Assembly (NCBI RefSeq): GCF_014697075.1
Contig: NZ_JACJRE010000003.1
Span: 207,021 to 271,020, forward strand
Origin: Tolypothrix sp. FACHB-123
Lineage (GTDB): Bacteria > Cyanobacteriota > Cyanobacteriia > Cyanobacteriales > Nostocaceae
DNA: 64,000 nt
Reading direction: 5' to 3'
Position numbers and translations under genes: made by a program. Positions 1-9,202 of this stretch are shown here, in pieces (within the stretch, counting starts at the first letter, position 1; the number at the start of each line of letters is the position of its first letter). The notes under the pieces were generated by a model. The model searched no databases. It was not told where the DNA came from and saw nothing but the letters and a program-made list of their open reading frames with translations.

Positions 1-1075
1 AATATGGCACACCATTACCAATAGTTTTAAACATATTTGTGAGTGACATATCCTCTGGAAGGGCGAAATTTGCAGGTAAAGATTGAATCGCTAAAGCTTC
101 AGCTACAGAAATTCTTCTCACTTTGTAGGGATGTAAATGTACTTCATTATTGCCATAACAAGCCGTGGGTGAGTAGCGCCATCTGTGCAGACGTTTAAAA
201 GATTTTTTAGAATCATCTCCCTCAGCAACTGAAGCAAATTTTGTTATTCCTCCTCTTGGTTGAAAATAATGTCTAGCGTTGGGGTGTTGCAATACATTAT
301 TTTTTATGAACCAGTATTCAACGGTAAGTTCTTGAGGAATATTTTCCGGACAATTAATTAGAGAATTTTCTTGAAATGGTTCACATTTTCGCCAAGGATA
401 AGCAAAAACTTTCTCTTGCGGATATAAAATGTAATTCTCCCAAGGAAATACATCTGTAAGTAGTACATTATCATTAAATATTTCCTGAATTAAGCTATTT
501 CTGAAGCCAACCAGGATAATTCTTTCTCTATCCTGTGGTACACCGTATTCAATAGCATTAATTAGGCGTTCCGTTAATATATAACCTGCATTTTGTAATT
601 GTAGCTTTAAAGATTCAAAAAATAAACGATGTTTTTTTGTGCGCCATAAACCTTTAACATTCTCAAATAAAAAGAAATCTGGTAAATGACGACAAATTAA
701 TTCAATATAAGCAGCAGAAAGTTTACCATTATCTCCCAAATGACCTTTATTTTTACCGCCAATTGAAAAATCTGGACAAGGAGGGCCGCCAATAAAGCCA
801 ATAATATTATAAGATTTACGACAATCTTGGACTAATTCTCTCAGTCGTTTAGCTGGTAGTTCTTCTAAAAGTTTACTTACATCTGCGTCTTCTCCCTGAT
901 AATATCCATATTCAGGCAACGGTAAGTTGAGAATTTGCCGTGAATAGCGATATGCTGCCATGAATGGGAGAAATATTTCATTGACATAAACAATATTAAA
1001 ACTGCTAGTTTCAAAACCTAAATCGAGGAAACCTGAACCAGCAAAGAAAGAGAATATGCAAGGTTTAAGACTCAT
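1..1075 (-). CDS. C5 cytosine-specific DNA methyltransferase (3' end beyond window)
   Basis: Methylates cytosine at C5, probably as part of a restriction-modification or solitary methylation system. Starting from the ATG at 1075, the frame reads without a stop to the left edge. Visible motifs in order: motif I FSFFAGSGFLDLGFE at the N-terminus (SAM binding), the catalytic loop GGPPCPDFS (motif IV), FENV (motif VI), PQDRERI (motif VIII), RWRYSPTACYGN (motif IX region) and IGNGVPY (motif X) at the edge, so nearly the whole enzyme is present. The catalytic loop has PCP where most family members have PCQ. No restriction endonuclease is visible to its right; a partner could lie left of the window. 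The family call is secure; target sequence unknown. Confidence 0.88.
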   Translation of the reverse strand, partial: MSLKPCIFSFFAGSGFLDLGFETSSFNIVYVNEIFLPFMAAYRYSRQILNLPLPEYGYYQGEDADVSKLLEELPAKRLRELVQDCRKSYNIIGFIGGPPCPDFSIGGKNKGHLGDNGKLSAAYIELICRHLPDFFLFENVKGLWRTKKHRLFFESLKLQLQNAGYILTERLINAIEYGVPQDRERIILVGFRNSLIQEIFNDNVLLTDVFPWENYILYPQEKVFAYPWRKCEPFQENSLINCPENIPQELTVEYWFIKNNVLQHPNARHYFQPRGGITKFASVAEGDDSKKSFKRLHRWRYSPTACYGNNEVHLHPYKVRRISVAEALAIQSLPANFALPEDMSLTNMFKTIGNGVPY

Positions 1076-1207
1076 TTCATAGCTAATTTTTGCTAATGCA
1101 TTGATATTTAGTTTAAATGTAAATAGACACAGATAAATGTTTACCTGTGCCAAAAAGCGATCGCTATACAATGCCGCAAATATTTAATAATTAGTAAACA
1201 TAGTTTG

Positions 1208-1246
1208 CACGCAAAGACGCTCAGAATAACTTTGCGCCTTTGCGTG
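1208..1246. terminator. Inverted repeat just downstream of the GTPase gene
   Basis: CACGCAAAG (1208-1216) pairs with CTTTGCGTG (1238-1246) around a 21-nt loop, 4 bases beyond the stop of the minus-strand GTPase gene. There is no clear T tract, so it may be an mRNA 3'-end stem or a dispersed repeat instead of a true intrinsic terminator. Confidence 0.35.
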
Positions 1247-1249
1247 AAA

Positions 1250-2707
1250 TTATCCGACAGCCTTCTCAACAGCAACTTCCGGTAACAAACGCTTAACACC
1301 TTGCTTAACAAAACCTTGCAGAAAAGCCATCTGCTGATTTTGCTGGAAGACATTTTGTAAAGTTTGCCGCAATTTCTCTAAATTCAAGTTATTACCCGAA
1401 TCTAAAGCTATTTCTTGTTGTTGGAAATACTCTACTAAACTTAACCCAGCTACTCTGGTGAGATAAGCTGCGCTGACTCCCTGTACTACACCACCAGCAA
1501 CAAAGGTGACGGCGTTACTTTTGAGTACAGTACTCACAGCTTTTGTGGAAAGTTCGACTAAACCCAGTTTCAGCATCAAACTTCCCATTGTTCCAGCTAC
1601 AGTTTGCGCCTGTTCCAAAGAGAATTTCTGCTGATAAATATTACCCAAATCCATTACCATTTGGGCATTAATCGCCGCAGTGGCTAAAACATCAAGTGCG
1701 GGGACTGGGTTAGCAAAAGCCGCAGCCGCAGCTATCCACTGATATTGTTCTATAGTTGGGGTAGCGCGATCGCGTCTGACTCCATTTACCCAGTTTTTCG
1801 CCTCAGCTTTGAGTAACTTAGCTTTTCTCCATGTTGTCGCCCAAACTAACTTCTGAGCTTGCTGAGTCACAATTTCGCTGAGTTGCTGTGTTAACTGCTG
1901 GATATCTGCTGCTGGTTGTTCTAACCACTCTTGTACAGAACCGTCAGTCTCATGCTTCCTGACTTTGATAGCCAGGGGAGACGCAGCTGTTGCAACTAAA
2001 TTTCCTTGTATCCGTTGTTGTAATGACAGCAAGATACTAGCACGTTCATCTGGTAAATATTGGTCTTGCTTGTTGAAAACCAACATTACAGGTTGATTGG
2101 CTGCTTTTAGCTGCTGTAAAGTCTGAAATTCCGAATCTGTTAAGTCACCGTTGGTGAGAAACAGAACAAAATCAGATGTCTCTACTTCTGTGACAACATC
2201 GGTTTCTGAATTATCGCTAGCTTTGATAAATAATGGTGCTGTCTCATAGAAGCTAAATTTCTGCTTGATTGTTGCTTGCCAGTTAGACTTTAAAACTTCT
2301 ATCAAGGTGGTTTTACCCACCGATTTACCACCAGTAACAGCTAGTTTAATTTCTTGGCGATCTAAATCTAAGAGTAATTGGTTAACTTGTTCTCGTAGGT
2401 ACCCTATAGCTGGATGATTTTCTGATTCATGTACCAGTTGGTTAATTACGACTTCAGCTTGAGCGATCGCATTTTCTACATCGGCTCTTTCTACAAGCTT
2501 AATATCAAATTGCTCCACGCTAGCTTGCGGGCGATTTTTTTGGAATAACCACAATCCCCCACCAATTGCTAAAGCACTCAATAAACCAAACTCGCTAACT
2601 TGCACTATAGAATCGTGCCAACTATCTAACATCCACAGAGAAAAGGACAGTCCCAATCCTCCCACTAAAATTGGTCGTTGTAACTTCACAACCGTTACTC
2701 TCCGCAC
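1250..2707 (-). CDS. DUF697-type membrane-associated GTPase
   Basis: A predicted GTP-binding protein of 485 residues. The N-terminus has a hydrophobic hairpin (about residues 10-55), then a G domain: P-loop GGKSVGKTT near residue 125, and VFNKQDQ as the NKxD-like G4 motif near residue 210. The C-terminal third (AAAAAFANPVPALDVLATAAINAQMV onward) looks like the DUF697 hydrophobic domain that follows Era/YihA-like G domains in cyanobacteria. It probably acts at a membrane, but the substrate process is unknown. It stands alone on the minus strand between the methyltransferase gene and tRNA-fMet. Family assignment is good; biological role not known to me. Confidence 0.75.
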   Translation of the reverse strand: MRRVTVVKLQRPILVGGLGLSFSLWMLDSWHDSIVQVSEFGLLSALAIGGGLWLFQKNRPQASVEQFDIKLVERADVENAIAQAEVVINQLVHESENHPAIGYLREQVNQLLLDLDRQEIKLAVTGGKSVGKTTLIEVLKSNWQATIKQKFSFYETAPLFIKASDNSETDVVTEVETSDFVLFLTNGDLTDSEFQTLQQLKAANQPVMLVFNKQDQYLPDERASILLSLQQRIQGNLVATAASPLAIKVRKHETDGSVQEWLEQPAADIQQLTQQLSEIVTQQAQKLVWATTWRKAKLLKAEAKNWVNGVRRDRATPTIEQYQWIAAAAAFANPVPALDVLATAAINAQMVMDLGNIYQQKFSLEQAQTVAGTMGSLMLKLGLVELSTKAVSTVLKSNAVTFVAGGVVQGVSAAYLTRVAGLSLVEYFQQQEIALDSGNNLNLEKLRQTLQNVFQQNQQMAFLQGFVKQGVKRLLPEVAVEKAVG

Positions 2708-2723
2708 TTTTTTGACTATGCCA

Positions 2724-2753
2724 ATTTTAGATTTTAGATTTTAGATTTTAGAT
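2724..2753. repeat. Short tandem heptamer repeat (ATTTTAG)n
   Basis: About four consecutive copies of ATTTTAG directly upstream of the GTPase start. This is one of several heptamer arrays in spacers of this window, of the STRR type known from heterocystous cyanobacteria. Confidence 0.8.
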
Positions 2754-2932
2754 TAAAAATTATTCCGGTTTATGGCCTAACCCTGCGGCGAAAAGCTCCA
2801 AAATTAAAAATTAAAATACCTAAGCTAAGTAGTTATGGGTAAGTGAGCTTGTTGAAGTGTTGTCGGGGTCAATCCCAAATCCGCAATCTAAAATCCAAAA
2901 TTAATTGGCGGCTTCTACTCCAGAATAAAACA

Positions 2933-2963
2933 AATCCCTGCAAACTTGCTGCTTGCAGGGATT
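2933..2963 (-). terminator. Probable intrinsic terminator of tRNA-fMet
   Basis: An 11-bp perfect stem AATCCCTGCAA / TTGCAGGGATT with a 9-nt loop, 16 bases past the tRNA 3' end. Read on the minus strand it is followed by TGTTTTATTC. Position and orientation fit termination of the tRNA transcript. Confidence 0.65.
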
Positions 2964-2978
2964 CATTTCTTTTTTATT

Positions 2979-3055
<77 letters not shown>

Positions 3056-3103
3056 TCGCTTCTTCACCTCTTTAGTATAAACCTAAAGTTTAGATTTTGG
3101 CAA

Positions 3104-4057
3104 CTATAAAAGCGATAATTCTCCAACAACTTCTAAACGCTTGTATTTTCCTAAAATCATGAACTTCTCAGCTAGGCTTTCAGCAACGCTGGGAGTAATC
3201 CAGCCCATCTGCTGAAGCAAGTGAATAGCAACTGCGTATTTTGCCCGCTTGGCTCCATCCATAACTTTAATTGCCAATCCCATGCCTTCCCCCAATCGCC
3301 CAATGCACTGTACACCTTCTGCACCAGCTTTACTTACCAATTCCCCAGGAGTTAAGCGCATGAGTTCCGTATCAAATTCCCCGTCTCCCGCTACCATTGT
3401 TGGGTGATGGGTCATCGCCCGGACAATCCGCTCCATATCTAAAGTTTTCCCGGAGGCTAGCAAGGCATAAAGCGAACCCATCTGTCCGAGTTGCATCAAG
3501 TAAGTGGGTGCGCCACAGTCATCATGAACCCCGATAAATTCCTCAGATGGCATTCGCAGCAATTCTGCTACTTTACTAAGAATTAGCTGTTGAACTGGGT
3601 GTTTGCGTTCTAAGTAATTATTCAAAGGCCAGTGACGTTGCTGACAGACGGCTAACATTCCCGCATGTTTCCCTGAGCAATTGTATTCTAGAGGACTCCG
3701 CTTGCCTTCGGGAATCGGACATTGGAGGCTACTGGGGTCAAGATCTGCCCGCCATAGGATATTAAATACCTGTCTGACTTGCTCTATGCTAGCTTTGTGG
3801 GAACTAGTGATAATCGCTAAGTCGCGATCGCTGAGGTCGTAACGTTCTAGGGTACCTGTAGATGTGACTGCAAGGGCTTGAAATGGTTTAAGTGCCGAAC
3901 GGACAAATGCAGCAGTTTCCGCATTCCCCGCAACAGATAAAACCCGTCCCCGTTCGTCGCAGACAACAGCTTGGACTATATGCCTCGATTCAATAATTCC
4001 TTCCCGGAGCAACCTGACTTCCAAGGCTGCGGCTTGAGTTCGTTTTCCCATTGTCAT
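3104..4057 (-). CDS. L-asparaginase II family protein
   Basis: Predicted cytoplasmic enzyme hydrolysing L-asparagine to aspartate and ammonia, of the COG4448/PF06089 family (rhizobial type, unrelated in fold to E. coli AnsA/AnsB). Family signatures are FVRSALKPFQALAV (about residues 50-63), ITSSHKAS, EYNCSGKHAGMLAVC (about 125-139), HDDCGAPTY and MTHHPTMVAGDGEFDT. No signal peptide. At 317 residues the length is typical. The CGLD27 and rsfS genes lie upstream on the same strand after a repeat-filled gap. The call rests on several conserved blocks and is secure at family level. Confidence 0.88.
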   Translation of the reverse strand: MTMGKRTQAAALEVRLLREGIIESRHIVQAVVCDERGRVLSVAGNAETAAFVRSALKPFQALAVTSTGTLERYDLSDRDLAIITSSHKASIEQVRQVFNILWRADLDPSSLQCPIPEGKRSPLEYNCSGKHAGMLAVCQQRHWPLNNYLERKHPVQQLILSKVAELLRMPSEEFIGVHDDCGAPTYLMQLGQMGSLYALLASGKTLDMERIVRAMTHHPTMVAGDGEFDTELMRLTPGELVSKAGAEGVQCIGRLGEGMGLAIKVMDGAKRAKYAVAIHLLQQMGWITPSVAESLAEKFMILGKYKRLEVVGELSLL

Positions 4058-4103
4058 GGGCTAAAATTTATCTCTTATTGTTATTTTTTATGATTTGTTT
4101 GTT

Positions 4104-4190
4104 ATTTGTCAGTTGTCAGTTTGTCAATTGTCAGTTGTCAGTTGTCTTGTGACTGCTGACTATTGACTATTGACTGTTGACTAGTGACGA
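4104..4190. repeat. Heptamer repeat array (TTGTCAG / TTGACTA variants)
   Basis: The spacer between the asparaginase and CGLD27 genes is almost entirely tandem 7-nt units, first TCAGTTG-like and then ACTATTG-like. The same units recur at 9168-9200, 10127-10160, 42537-42565, 49855-50035 and 53930-53960. This is STRR-type repetitive DNA of heterocystous cyanobacteria. Confidence 0.85.
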
Positions 4191-4191
4191 G

Positions 4192-4692
4192 TTATAACAA
4201 ATGCCAAACTATACTACCAACAACAAACATTCCTGCCAAGCCAGCAAAAGTCAGTTGCAAGCGACGGAGAATGGGTTTAATTTCGTAGGTGGCAATTAAG
4301 CGATCGCGGTTTAATATTTCCTCTGGTTTGATCCAAGTTTGACCGTCATACCATCCAGACTCTTCATAAAATACTGTGCGGCTCATTAGGCGATCGCTCA
4401 CATAATACCATCCTAAGTACAAACGTACTAGGAGGAGAATTATGCCAATACTTGCACCTGCTGCACCACAAAGAATAAATTGGCCAATCTGCTTATGTGG
4501 TGGAAAACTGGCTGCGGCTACCGGGCCCGCTAGTATCCAGGATAAACTCCAAAGCATGAGCATTTTCGTGATATGTTCCCGCCAATTTAGGGCACAATCA
4601 CGAAATAGCCAAGATGTTCTTAATTGTTCGTACTCATTGAGTGGTTGTTGTTCAGTCGGAACTGGGCAATTAGAAACCGAGGATCTTATCAT
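4192..4692 (-). CDS. CGLD27 (DUF1230) family membrane protein
   Basis: A 166-residue protein conserved in cyanobacteria, algae and plants (Conserved in Green Lineage and Diatoms 27). Seen here: the family N-terminal block CPVPTEQQPLNEYEQLRTSW (about residues 9-28), two hydrophobic segments at about 45-62 and 70-92, a charged stretch with YEESGWYDGQTWIKP between them and the end, and a third hydrophobic segment at the C-terminus. The plant protein is reported to affect growth under iron limitation; the bacterial function is unknown. Its start overlaps the end of rsfS by 4 nt, indicating translational coupling. Confidence 0.8.
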   Translation of the reverse strand: MIRSSVSNCPVPTEQQPLNEYEQLRTSWLFRDCALNWREHITKMLMLWSLSWILAGPVAAASFPPHKQIGQFILCGAAGASIGIILLLVRLYLGWYYVSDRLMSRTVFYEESGWYDGQTWIKPEEILNRDRLIATYEIKPILRRLQLTFAGLAGMFVVGSIVWHLL

Positions 4693-5147
4693 GTTGGCTT
4701 ACCTCCACCGTCATCGGCTATTGGAAGTTCTAAACGTTCAGCATGAGACCAGAATGCTTCTAAATTATAAAACTCCCGCTCCTTGGGCATCATGATGTGG
4801 ACAATCACTTCGCCATAATCGTGCAATACCCAACTCCCTTCAGCTTTACCCGCAGTCCGCAAAGGGTGTCGTTGCAAGTCAGTTCCTACTTTGTCTTCTA
4901 TAGCTTCAGCGATCGCTCTCACTTGGACTCGAGAATAGCCCGTCATCACCACAAAATAATCTGCTAAGTATGATACATCTCCTACTCTTAGCAATAAAAT
5001 TTCCCCAGCTTTGCGGTCTGATCCAGCTTCGGCCACGGCTATTGCTAATTTTCTCGCTTCGTCGGTTTCGGACTGTGGGCTAGCGATCGCACTCTTTTTC
5101 AAAGATACGGATTGTATAGGGAAGTCTCCTTGGAAAAATTCAGACAT
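4689..5147 (-). CDS. rsfS: Ribosome silencing factor RsfS (Iojap)
   Basis: RsfS binds ribosomal protein L14 on the 50S subunit and blocks subunit joining when nutrients are short. The protein has 152 residues: an N-terminal tail of about 30 and then the DUF143/Iojap domain with DRKAGEILLLRVGDVSYLAD, YFVVMTGYSRVQVRAIA and WVLHDYGEVIVHIM. It is the first gene of a two-gene unit with CGLD27 (4-nt overlap). The ATG at 5147 gives the N-terminal extension; the conserved domain begins near EARKLA. Confidence 0.92.
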   Translation of the reverse strand: MSEFFQGDFPIQSVSLKKSAIASPQSETDEARKLAIAVAEAGSDRKAGEILLLRVGDVSYLADYFVVMTGYSRVQVRAIAEAIEDKVGTDLQRHPLRTAGKAEGSWVLHDYGEVIVHIMMPKEREFYNLEAFWSHAERLELPIADDGGGKPT

Positions 5148-5671
5148 TAAACCTCAGGTGCTTTATGCCTTTTGTTACATTTTTTTACAATTTTCCACAA
5201 CCAATAAACTTGTAGTTGTTTAAATTGTTTTTTTGCATACTAACAAAAAAAAGGTATGTTTGGATTTGAAAATCAATCAGCAGCCATGTTTTGCTGAGTT
5301 AGCTAAAGGTCTATAAACCAAGCCAGGCAACAAATACATGGGCTATATACCTTGTGATAATTTTGCTCAGACTCAAGATGGTTAGTTGCTAAGCGAGCTA
5401 ATGCTACAAGTAATTAGTTGTAAATTAAATTATATAATACAATTTGTGTTACATCAAAAACTACATAGCTGCTCCAAGTTCTTTTCTCAGAAGAATACAG
5501 CGTAAGGAAATTATACTAAGTACAAAGGAACGGGCAAAATCAATAAAAGTAAAAGTTGTCAATAGTCCATAGTCAATTGACTATGGACTATTGACAACCT
5601 CAATGTAGATATCACCAGATAACCAGTTTTTGCCCTGATAATTACTACCGCTACATGCTAATATTGCAACC
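5148..5671. other. 524-bp intergenic region
   Basis: Promoter-side region of rsfS and 3' region of the glycosyltransferase gene, both minus strand. It is AT-rich with no credible reading frame. The only clear structure is the 44-bp perfect palindrome at 5555-5598. Confidence 0.7.
5555..5598. repeat. 44-bp perfect palindrome made of heptamer-repeat units
   Basis: A 22-base left arm beginning GTTGTCAATAG is followed with no spacer by its exact reverse complement. The arms consist of the TTGACTA/TTGTCAA units seen in tandem arrays elsewhere in the window. It lies 73 nt beyond the stop of the minus-strand glycosyltransferase gene and could form the 3' hairpin of that mRNA, although no T tract follows. 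Confidence 0.8.
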
Positions 5672-6943
5672 TTAAACTTCTTGGTTCGATATTTTTGATG
5701 AGTTAATTACTGGATCGTCTACCTGGAGAGATTCACATAAGGATTCATAGTTATTTAAAGCTTGCTCAAATGCATATTGTTCAACAGCATATTGACGACT
5801 TTTATAACCAAAATTTTTAACTTTTTCTGGATTGTTGTACAAATCCAAAATTGCATTTGCCAAAGCTTGATGATTTTCTGGAGGAACTACAAAGCCACCA
5901 CCACTTTGCTTAATAGCTCTAGCGGCCGTACCATTTTCAGGTACAGAGGCAATTAATGCCCGCCCACTAGCAAGTAGTACTTGAATTTTTGAAGGCATAT
6001 TGAAAGATATAACATTTTTCTTTTGCACCACTAAACCAACATCCGCAGCGGCTAACATCTGTGGTAACTTTTCTCGCGGCTGAAAAGGCAGTAGTAAAAC
6101 ATTATCTGCACCATAATTGAGACATTCTTGTTGCAGTCTGTGTAATCCTTTAGCTTCCCCAGCGATCGCAAAAACAATCTCAGGAATATGTCGTAACATA
6201 GCAGCAGCTTTCACAACTGTTTCTAAGCCTTGGGTGAGAGCAATATTTCCCGAATAGAGAACGACAAATTTGTCTTGAAGATTATGTGTAGCGCGGAATT
6301 GATTATTTTCTTTGGGTAAAGGACGAATAAAATTCACATCAACCCAGTTAGGAATTTGGACAATTTTGTGAGATGGTACACCTTTATGGAGTAAATTTTC
6401 GACAAATCCATCAGCAATCACGCTAATTTTAGTAGCGCTGTGATAAGCAAACTTCTCTAAATGCGTAAACAGCTTGATTAATAATTTGTTTTTGAGTATG
6501 CCTAAGTGAATAGCTGCTTCTGGTAAAATATCTTGCAGATTTAAAATCACAGGACAGTTATATAACCACCCTAAAAGAGAAGCAGGTAAGCAAACAGGTA
6601 ATGATGGTGACGTGGAAATAATTACATCTGGTCGCCAGCCCAACAGCGCAGGTACAAAACTGGTGACGACAAAACTAGCATCTAACAATATCCGATCGAG
6701 CAGGTTTGGCTCTGGACGAATCCAAACAAAACTGCGCTGAATTTCCACTCCATTTTTGTATTCTGTAAGATACAGCTTACCCCGATATTTTAAGTAGATT
6801 TGACGTTCAGGGTAGTTGGGCATAGCTGTAACAACACGCACCTGATGTCCCCGTTTCACCAGTCCCTCTGCCAATTCCGTCATTAGCGGGGCAATACCAA
6901 TAGGTTCTGGATAGTAGTTGTAGGAGTAAATCAAAATCCGCAT
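5672..6943 (-). CDS. Glycosyltransferase family 4, WcaI-like
   Basis: A 423-residue cytoplasmic or membrane-associated GT-B glycosyltransferase, probably for exopolysaccharide. The N-terminal acceptor domain starts RILIYSYNYYPEPIGIAP, with GHQVRVVTAMPNYPE, like colanic-acid enzyme WcaI. The C-terminal GT4 donor domain shows VVLYSGNIALTQGLETVV (about 228-245), LLPFQPREKLPQMLAAADVGLV (about 284-305) and MPSKIQVLLASGRALIASV. The conserved E-x7-E donor site is less clear than in classical GT4 enzymes. It appears monocistronic. Donor and acceptor sugars cannot be told from sequence. Confidence 0.82.
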   Translation of the reverse strand: MRILIYSYNYYPEPIGIAPLMTELAEGLVKRGHQVRVVTAMPNYPERQIYLKYRGKLYLTEYKNGVEIQRSFVWIRPEPNLLDRILLDASFVVTSFVPALLGWRPDVIISTSPSLPVCLPASLLGWLYNCPVILNLQDILPEAAIHLGILKNKLLIKLFTHLEKFAYHSATKISVIADGFVENLLHKGVPSHKIVQIPNWVDVNFIRPLPKENNQFRATHNLQDKFVVLYSGNIALTQGLETVVKAAAMLRHIPEIVFAIAGEAKGLHRLQQECLNYGADNVLLLPFQPREKLPQMLAAADVGLVVQKKNVISFNMPSKIQVLLASGRALIASVPENGTAARAIKQSGGGFVVPPENHQALANAILDLYNNPEKVKNFGYKSRQYAVEQYAFEQALNNYESLCESLQVDDPVINSSKISNQEV

Positions 6944-7096
6944 AACAAATTAGTCAGAGTTATCTGGTTTTTTATTGAAAAACAATATTTATTCCCAAGA
7001 TTTTTTGAACTTCTGACACACCCTAATTCATTCTCCCTTTAGTCTGTTTGTCTGTCATTGATTTTTTCTTGAAGATTAAGTAAATTTAAACAAAAC

Positions 7097-7176
7097 CTAC
7101 TTAAGTAGAAGTTAATCAAACGGTAATTAATCGAATCGATAATTATGCTTAATTGAAGGTGATATTACTTAAGTAG
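7097..7176. promoter_or_regulatory. Pair of TACTTAAGTA palindromes
   Basis: CTACTTAAGTAG at 7097-7108 and TACTTAAGTA at 7166-7175 share a 10-bp palindromic core with centres 68-69 nt apart. They lie between the start of the glycosyltransferase gene (6943) and the end of bgtA (7242), so they could be paired operator sites for the former. No regulator is identified. Confidence 0.3.
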
Positions 7177-7241
7177 AATATTTTTCTTTTCTTGAAATTT
7201 ACATGACAAAAGAGTAAGTTTCTCATATTAAATATCGAGAA

Positions 7242-7988
7242 TTAGAGAATTTGGGATAAAAACTTGCGAGTTCGCTCTTGTTGAGGTTTGTTGAAAAATG
7301 AGTCTGGTGTCCCTGACTCAATGAGGGAACCACTATCCATAAGGATTACCCTATCAGCAACTTCACGGGCAAATCCGACTTCATGAGTTACTACAACCAT
7401 TGTCATACCGTCACGAGCCAGACTGCGCATGACATCTAAAACTTCTCTCACCATTTCGGGATCTAAAGCTGAGGTAGGTTCATCAAATAGCATAATTTTA
7501 GGTTGCATAGCTAAAGCACGGGCGATCGCTACCCGCTGTTGCTGTCCGCCAGATAACTGTCCCGGATATTTATGTGCTTGTTCTAAAATTCCCACTCTTT
7601 CTAGCAGCTGCATCGCCAACTCCTGTGCTTTCGCCTTCGTCCACCGACGCACCCAAATGGGAGCTAAAGTAATATTGTCCAGTACTGTTAAATGGGGAAA
7701 TAAATTAAATTGTTGAAATACCATTCCCACTTCTTTGCGAATTGCGTCGATATTGCGCAAATCATTGCTGAGGATAATACCATCTATAGTAATTCTGCCT
7801 TTTTGATATTCTTCTAAAGCATTAAATGTGCGGATAAAAGTAGATTTCCCTGAACCAGAAGGCCCCATTAATACAACGACTTCTCCACGATTTACTGTCA
7901 AGCTCACACCTTGTAAAACGTGAAATTGTCCATACCATTTATGAACATCTTCTGCAACAATAATTGGATTTAATTCTGCCATAATCAT
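7242..7988 (-). CDS. bgtA: Amino-acid ABC transporter ATP-binding protein (BgtA-like)
   Basis: The ATPase that powers uptake of polar amino acids. Complete ABC motifs: Walker [10 protein letters not shown] near residue 42, Q-loop [11 protein letters not shown], signature LSGGQQQR, Walker [15 protein letters not shown], and the H-loop in VVTHEVGF. The close match is the GlnQ/AapP group. It is the last gene of natF-natG-natH-bgtA, 27 nt after natH. In Anabaena 7120 the same arrangement encodes the N-II system, whose ATPase BgtA is shared with the basic amino-acid/glutamine system. The symbol is by that analogy; the family call is certain. Confidence 0.85.
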   Translation of the reverse strand: MIMAELNPIIVAEDVHKWYGQFHVLQGVSLTVNRGEVVVLMGPSGSGKSTFIRTFNALEEYQKGRITIDGIILSNDLRNIDAIRKEVGMVFQQFNLFPHLTVLDNITLAPIWVRRWTKAKAQELAMQLLERVGILEQAHKYPGQLSGGQQQRVAIARALAMQPKIMLFDEPTSALDPEMVREVLDVMRSLARDGMTMVVVTHEVGFAREVADRVILMDSGSLIESGTPDSFFNKPQQERTRKFLSQIL

Positions 7989-8015
7989 TCGCTTTCAATA
8001 ATTAATTATCACTGA

Positions 8016-9167
8016 CTATTGACTTAGTTTTTTTTCTAACCTCCGAGAAGCTAGAGACATCGAGTAACAAAATACCCAATAAATCGAGCCAATAAAGAGA
8101 TACACTTCTGCATATCTGCCAATAAACTGAGGTTGTGCCAAAATTGAACGAGAAATTCCCGTAAGTTCTACTAATCCTACTAAAGATAAAAGGGATGTAT
8201 CCTTAAATAACCCGATAAATTGACCAACTATTGCTGGGATTACAGCACGTAAAGCTTGTGGTAATACAATTAATATAATTACTAATAGAGAATTAAATCC
8301 TAGTGCTTTTGCTGCTTCTACTTGTCCGCGGGAGACAGCCTGTAATCCACCACGCACGTTTTCTGCCATATAAGCAGCGCTAAATAAAACGAGTCCAGTA
8401 ATTGCGCGCACTACTCGATCTAAACGTAAATCAACTGGTAAAAATAATGGCACCATTACCTGGGCTAGGAACAAAATTCCAATCAAGGGTAATCCTCTAA
8501 TTATTTCAATATAGAGAATAGAAAACCAACGAATGATTGGTAAATTGCTAGTACGTCCTAAAGCTAATAAAACTCCAATAGGGAAGGAAAGAACAATACT
8601 AACTGCTGCCATTAACAAAGTAAGTAGCAAACCATTCCACGAATTTGTAGATACAGATTGCCAGCCTAATCCACCACCAATTAACCAGAGAATTAGACTA
8701 AAAGATAATAACCATGTTAAGGAAAGCCAAGGTGATATTATTTTAGGAAATTTTCTGCCTACTCCGAATCCGACAGCTAAAAAAATAGCAATTAATAGCA
8801 ACCAAAGTCGGGATATCAAATACCCTGGCAAAACCATTAAAATCCCAGTAATAATGAAAGTAGAAACTGCAATTTTCAGCTTGGTCAAATTATATTTACT
8901 AGAAAAAACACCCCATGTTATTGCAGTTAAAGTCGAGGTGATCGTCAACACAATCCAAATTCGCCAATATAAAGATTGGGGAAATCTACCTACTAAAAAT
9001 AAACGTAAATTAACTTGAACTACTGCCCATTGTGCTTGGGTAGTTGTCCAAATAATAATGCTTTTGGCTAACCAAATTAGGAAGGTTATACAGATAATAG
9101 TTAGTAAGCTGTTGTACCAAGTATTAAAAAGATTTTTACGCAGCCACAATAATTGAGAATTTGTCAT
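8016..9167 (-). CDS. natH: Amino-acid ABC transporter permease (NatH/AapM-like)
   Basis: Inner-membrane permease of 383 residues. The N-terminal half carries several extra transmembrane segments (for example about 13-35, 65-90 and 97-118) before the HisM/GlnP-type core, which has the ATPase-docking EAA loop EAAKALGFNSLLVIILIVLPQALR split over about residues 285-308. Such long permeases pair with a second long permease in Aap/Nat-type systems. It lies between natG (35 nt upstream, with heptamer repeats in the gap) and bgtA, and the four genes form one operon on the minus strand. Confidence 0.82.
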   Translation of the reverse strand: MTNSQLLWLRKNLFNTWYNSLLTIICITFLIWLAKSIIIWTTTQAQWAVVQVNLRLFLVGRFPQSLYWRIWIVLTITSTLTAITWGVFSSKYNLTKLKIAVSTFIITGILMVLPGYLISRLWLLLIAIFLAVGFGVGRKFPKIISPWLSLTWLLSFSLILWLIGGGLGWQSVSTNSWNGLLLTLLMAAVSIVLSFPIGVLLALGRTSNLPIIRWFSILYIEIIRGLPLIGILFLAQVMVPLFLPVDLRLDRVVRAITGLVLFSAAYMAENVRGGLQAVSRGQVEAAKALGFNSLLVIILIVLPQALRAVIPAIVGQFIGLFKDTSLLSLVGLVELTGISRSILAQPQFIGRYAEVYLFIGSIYWVFCYSMSLASRRLEKKLSQ

Positions 9168-9202
9168 TGGTAATTTGTCATTGGTAATTTGTCATTTGTC
9201 AG
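9168..9202. repeat. Heptamer-like repeats in the natG-natH gap
   Basis: Repeated TTTGTCATTGGTAA-type units fill the gap between natG and natH. The repeat is inside an operon, so it is transcribed. Confidence 0.6.
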
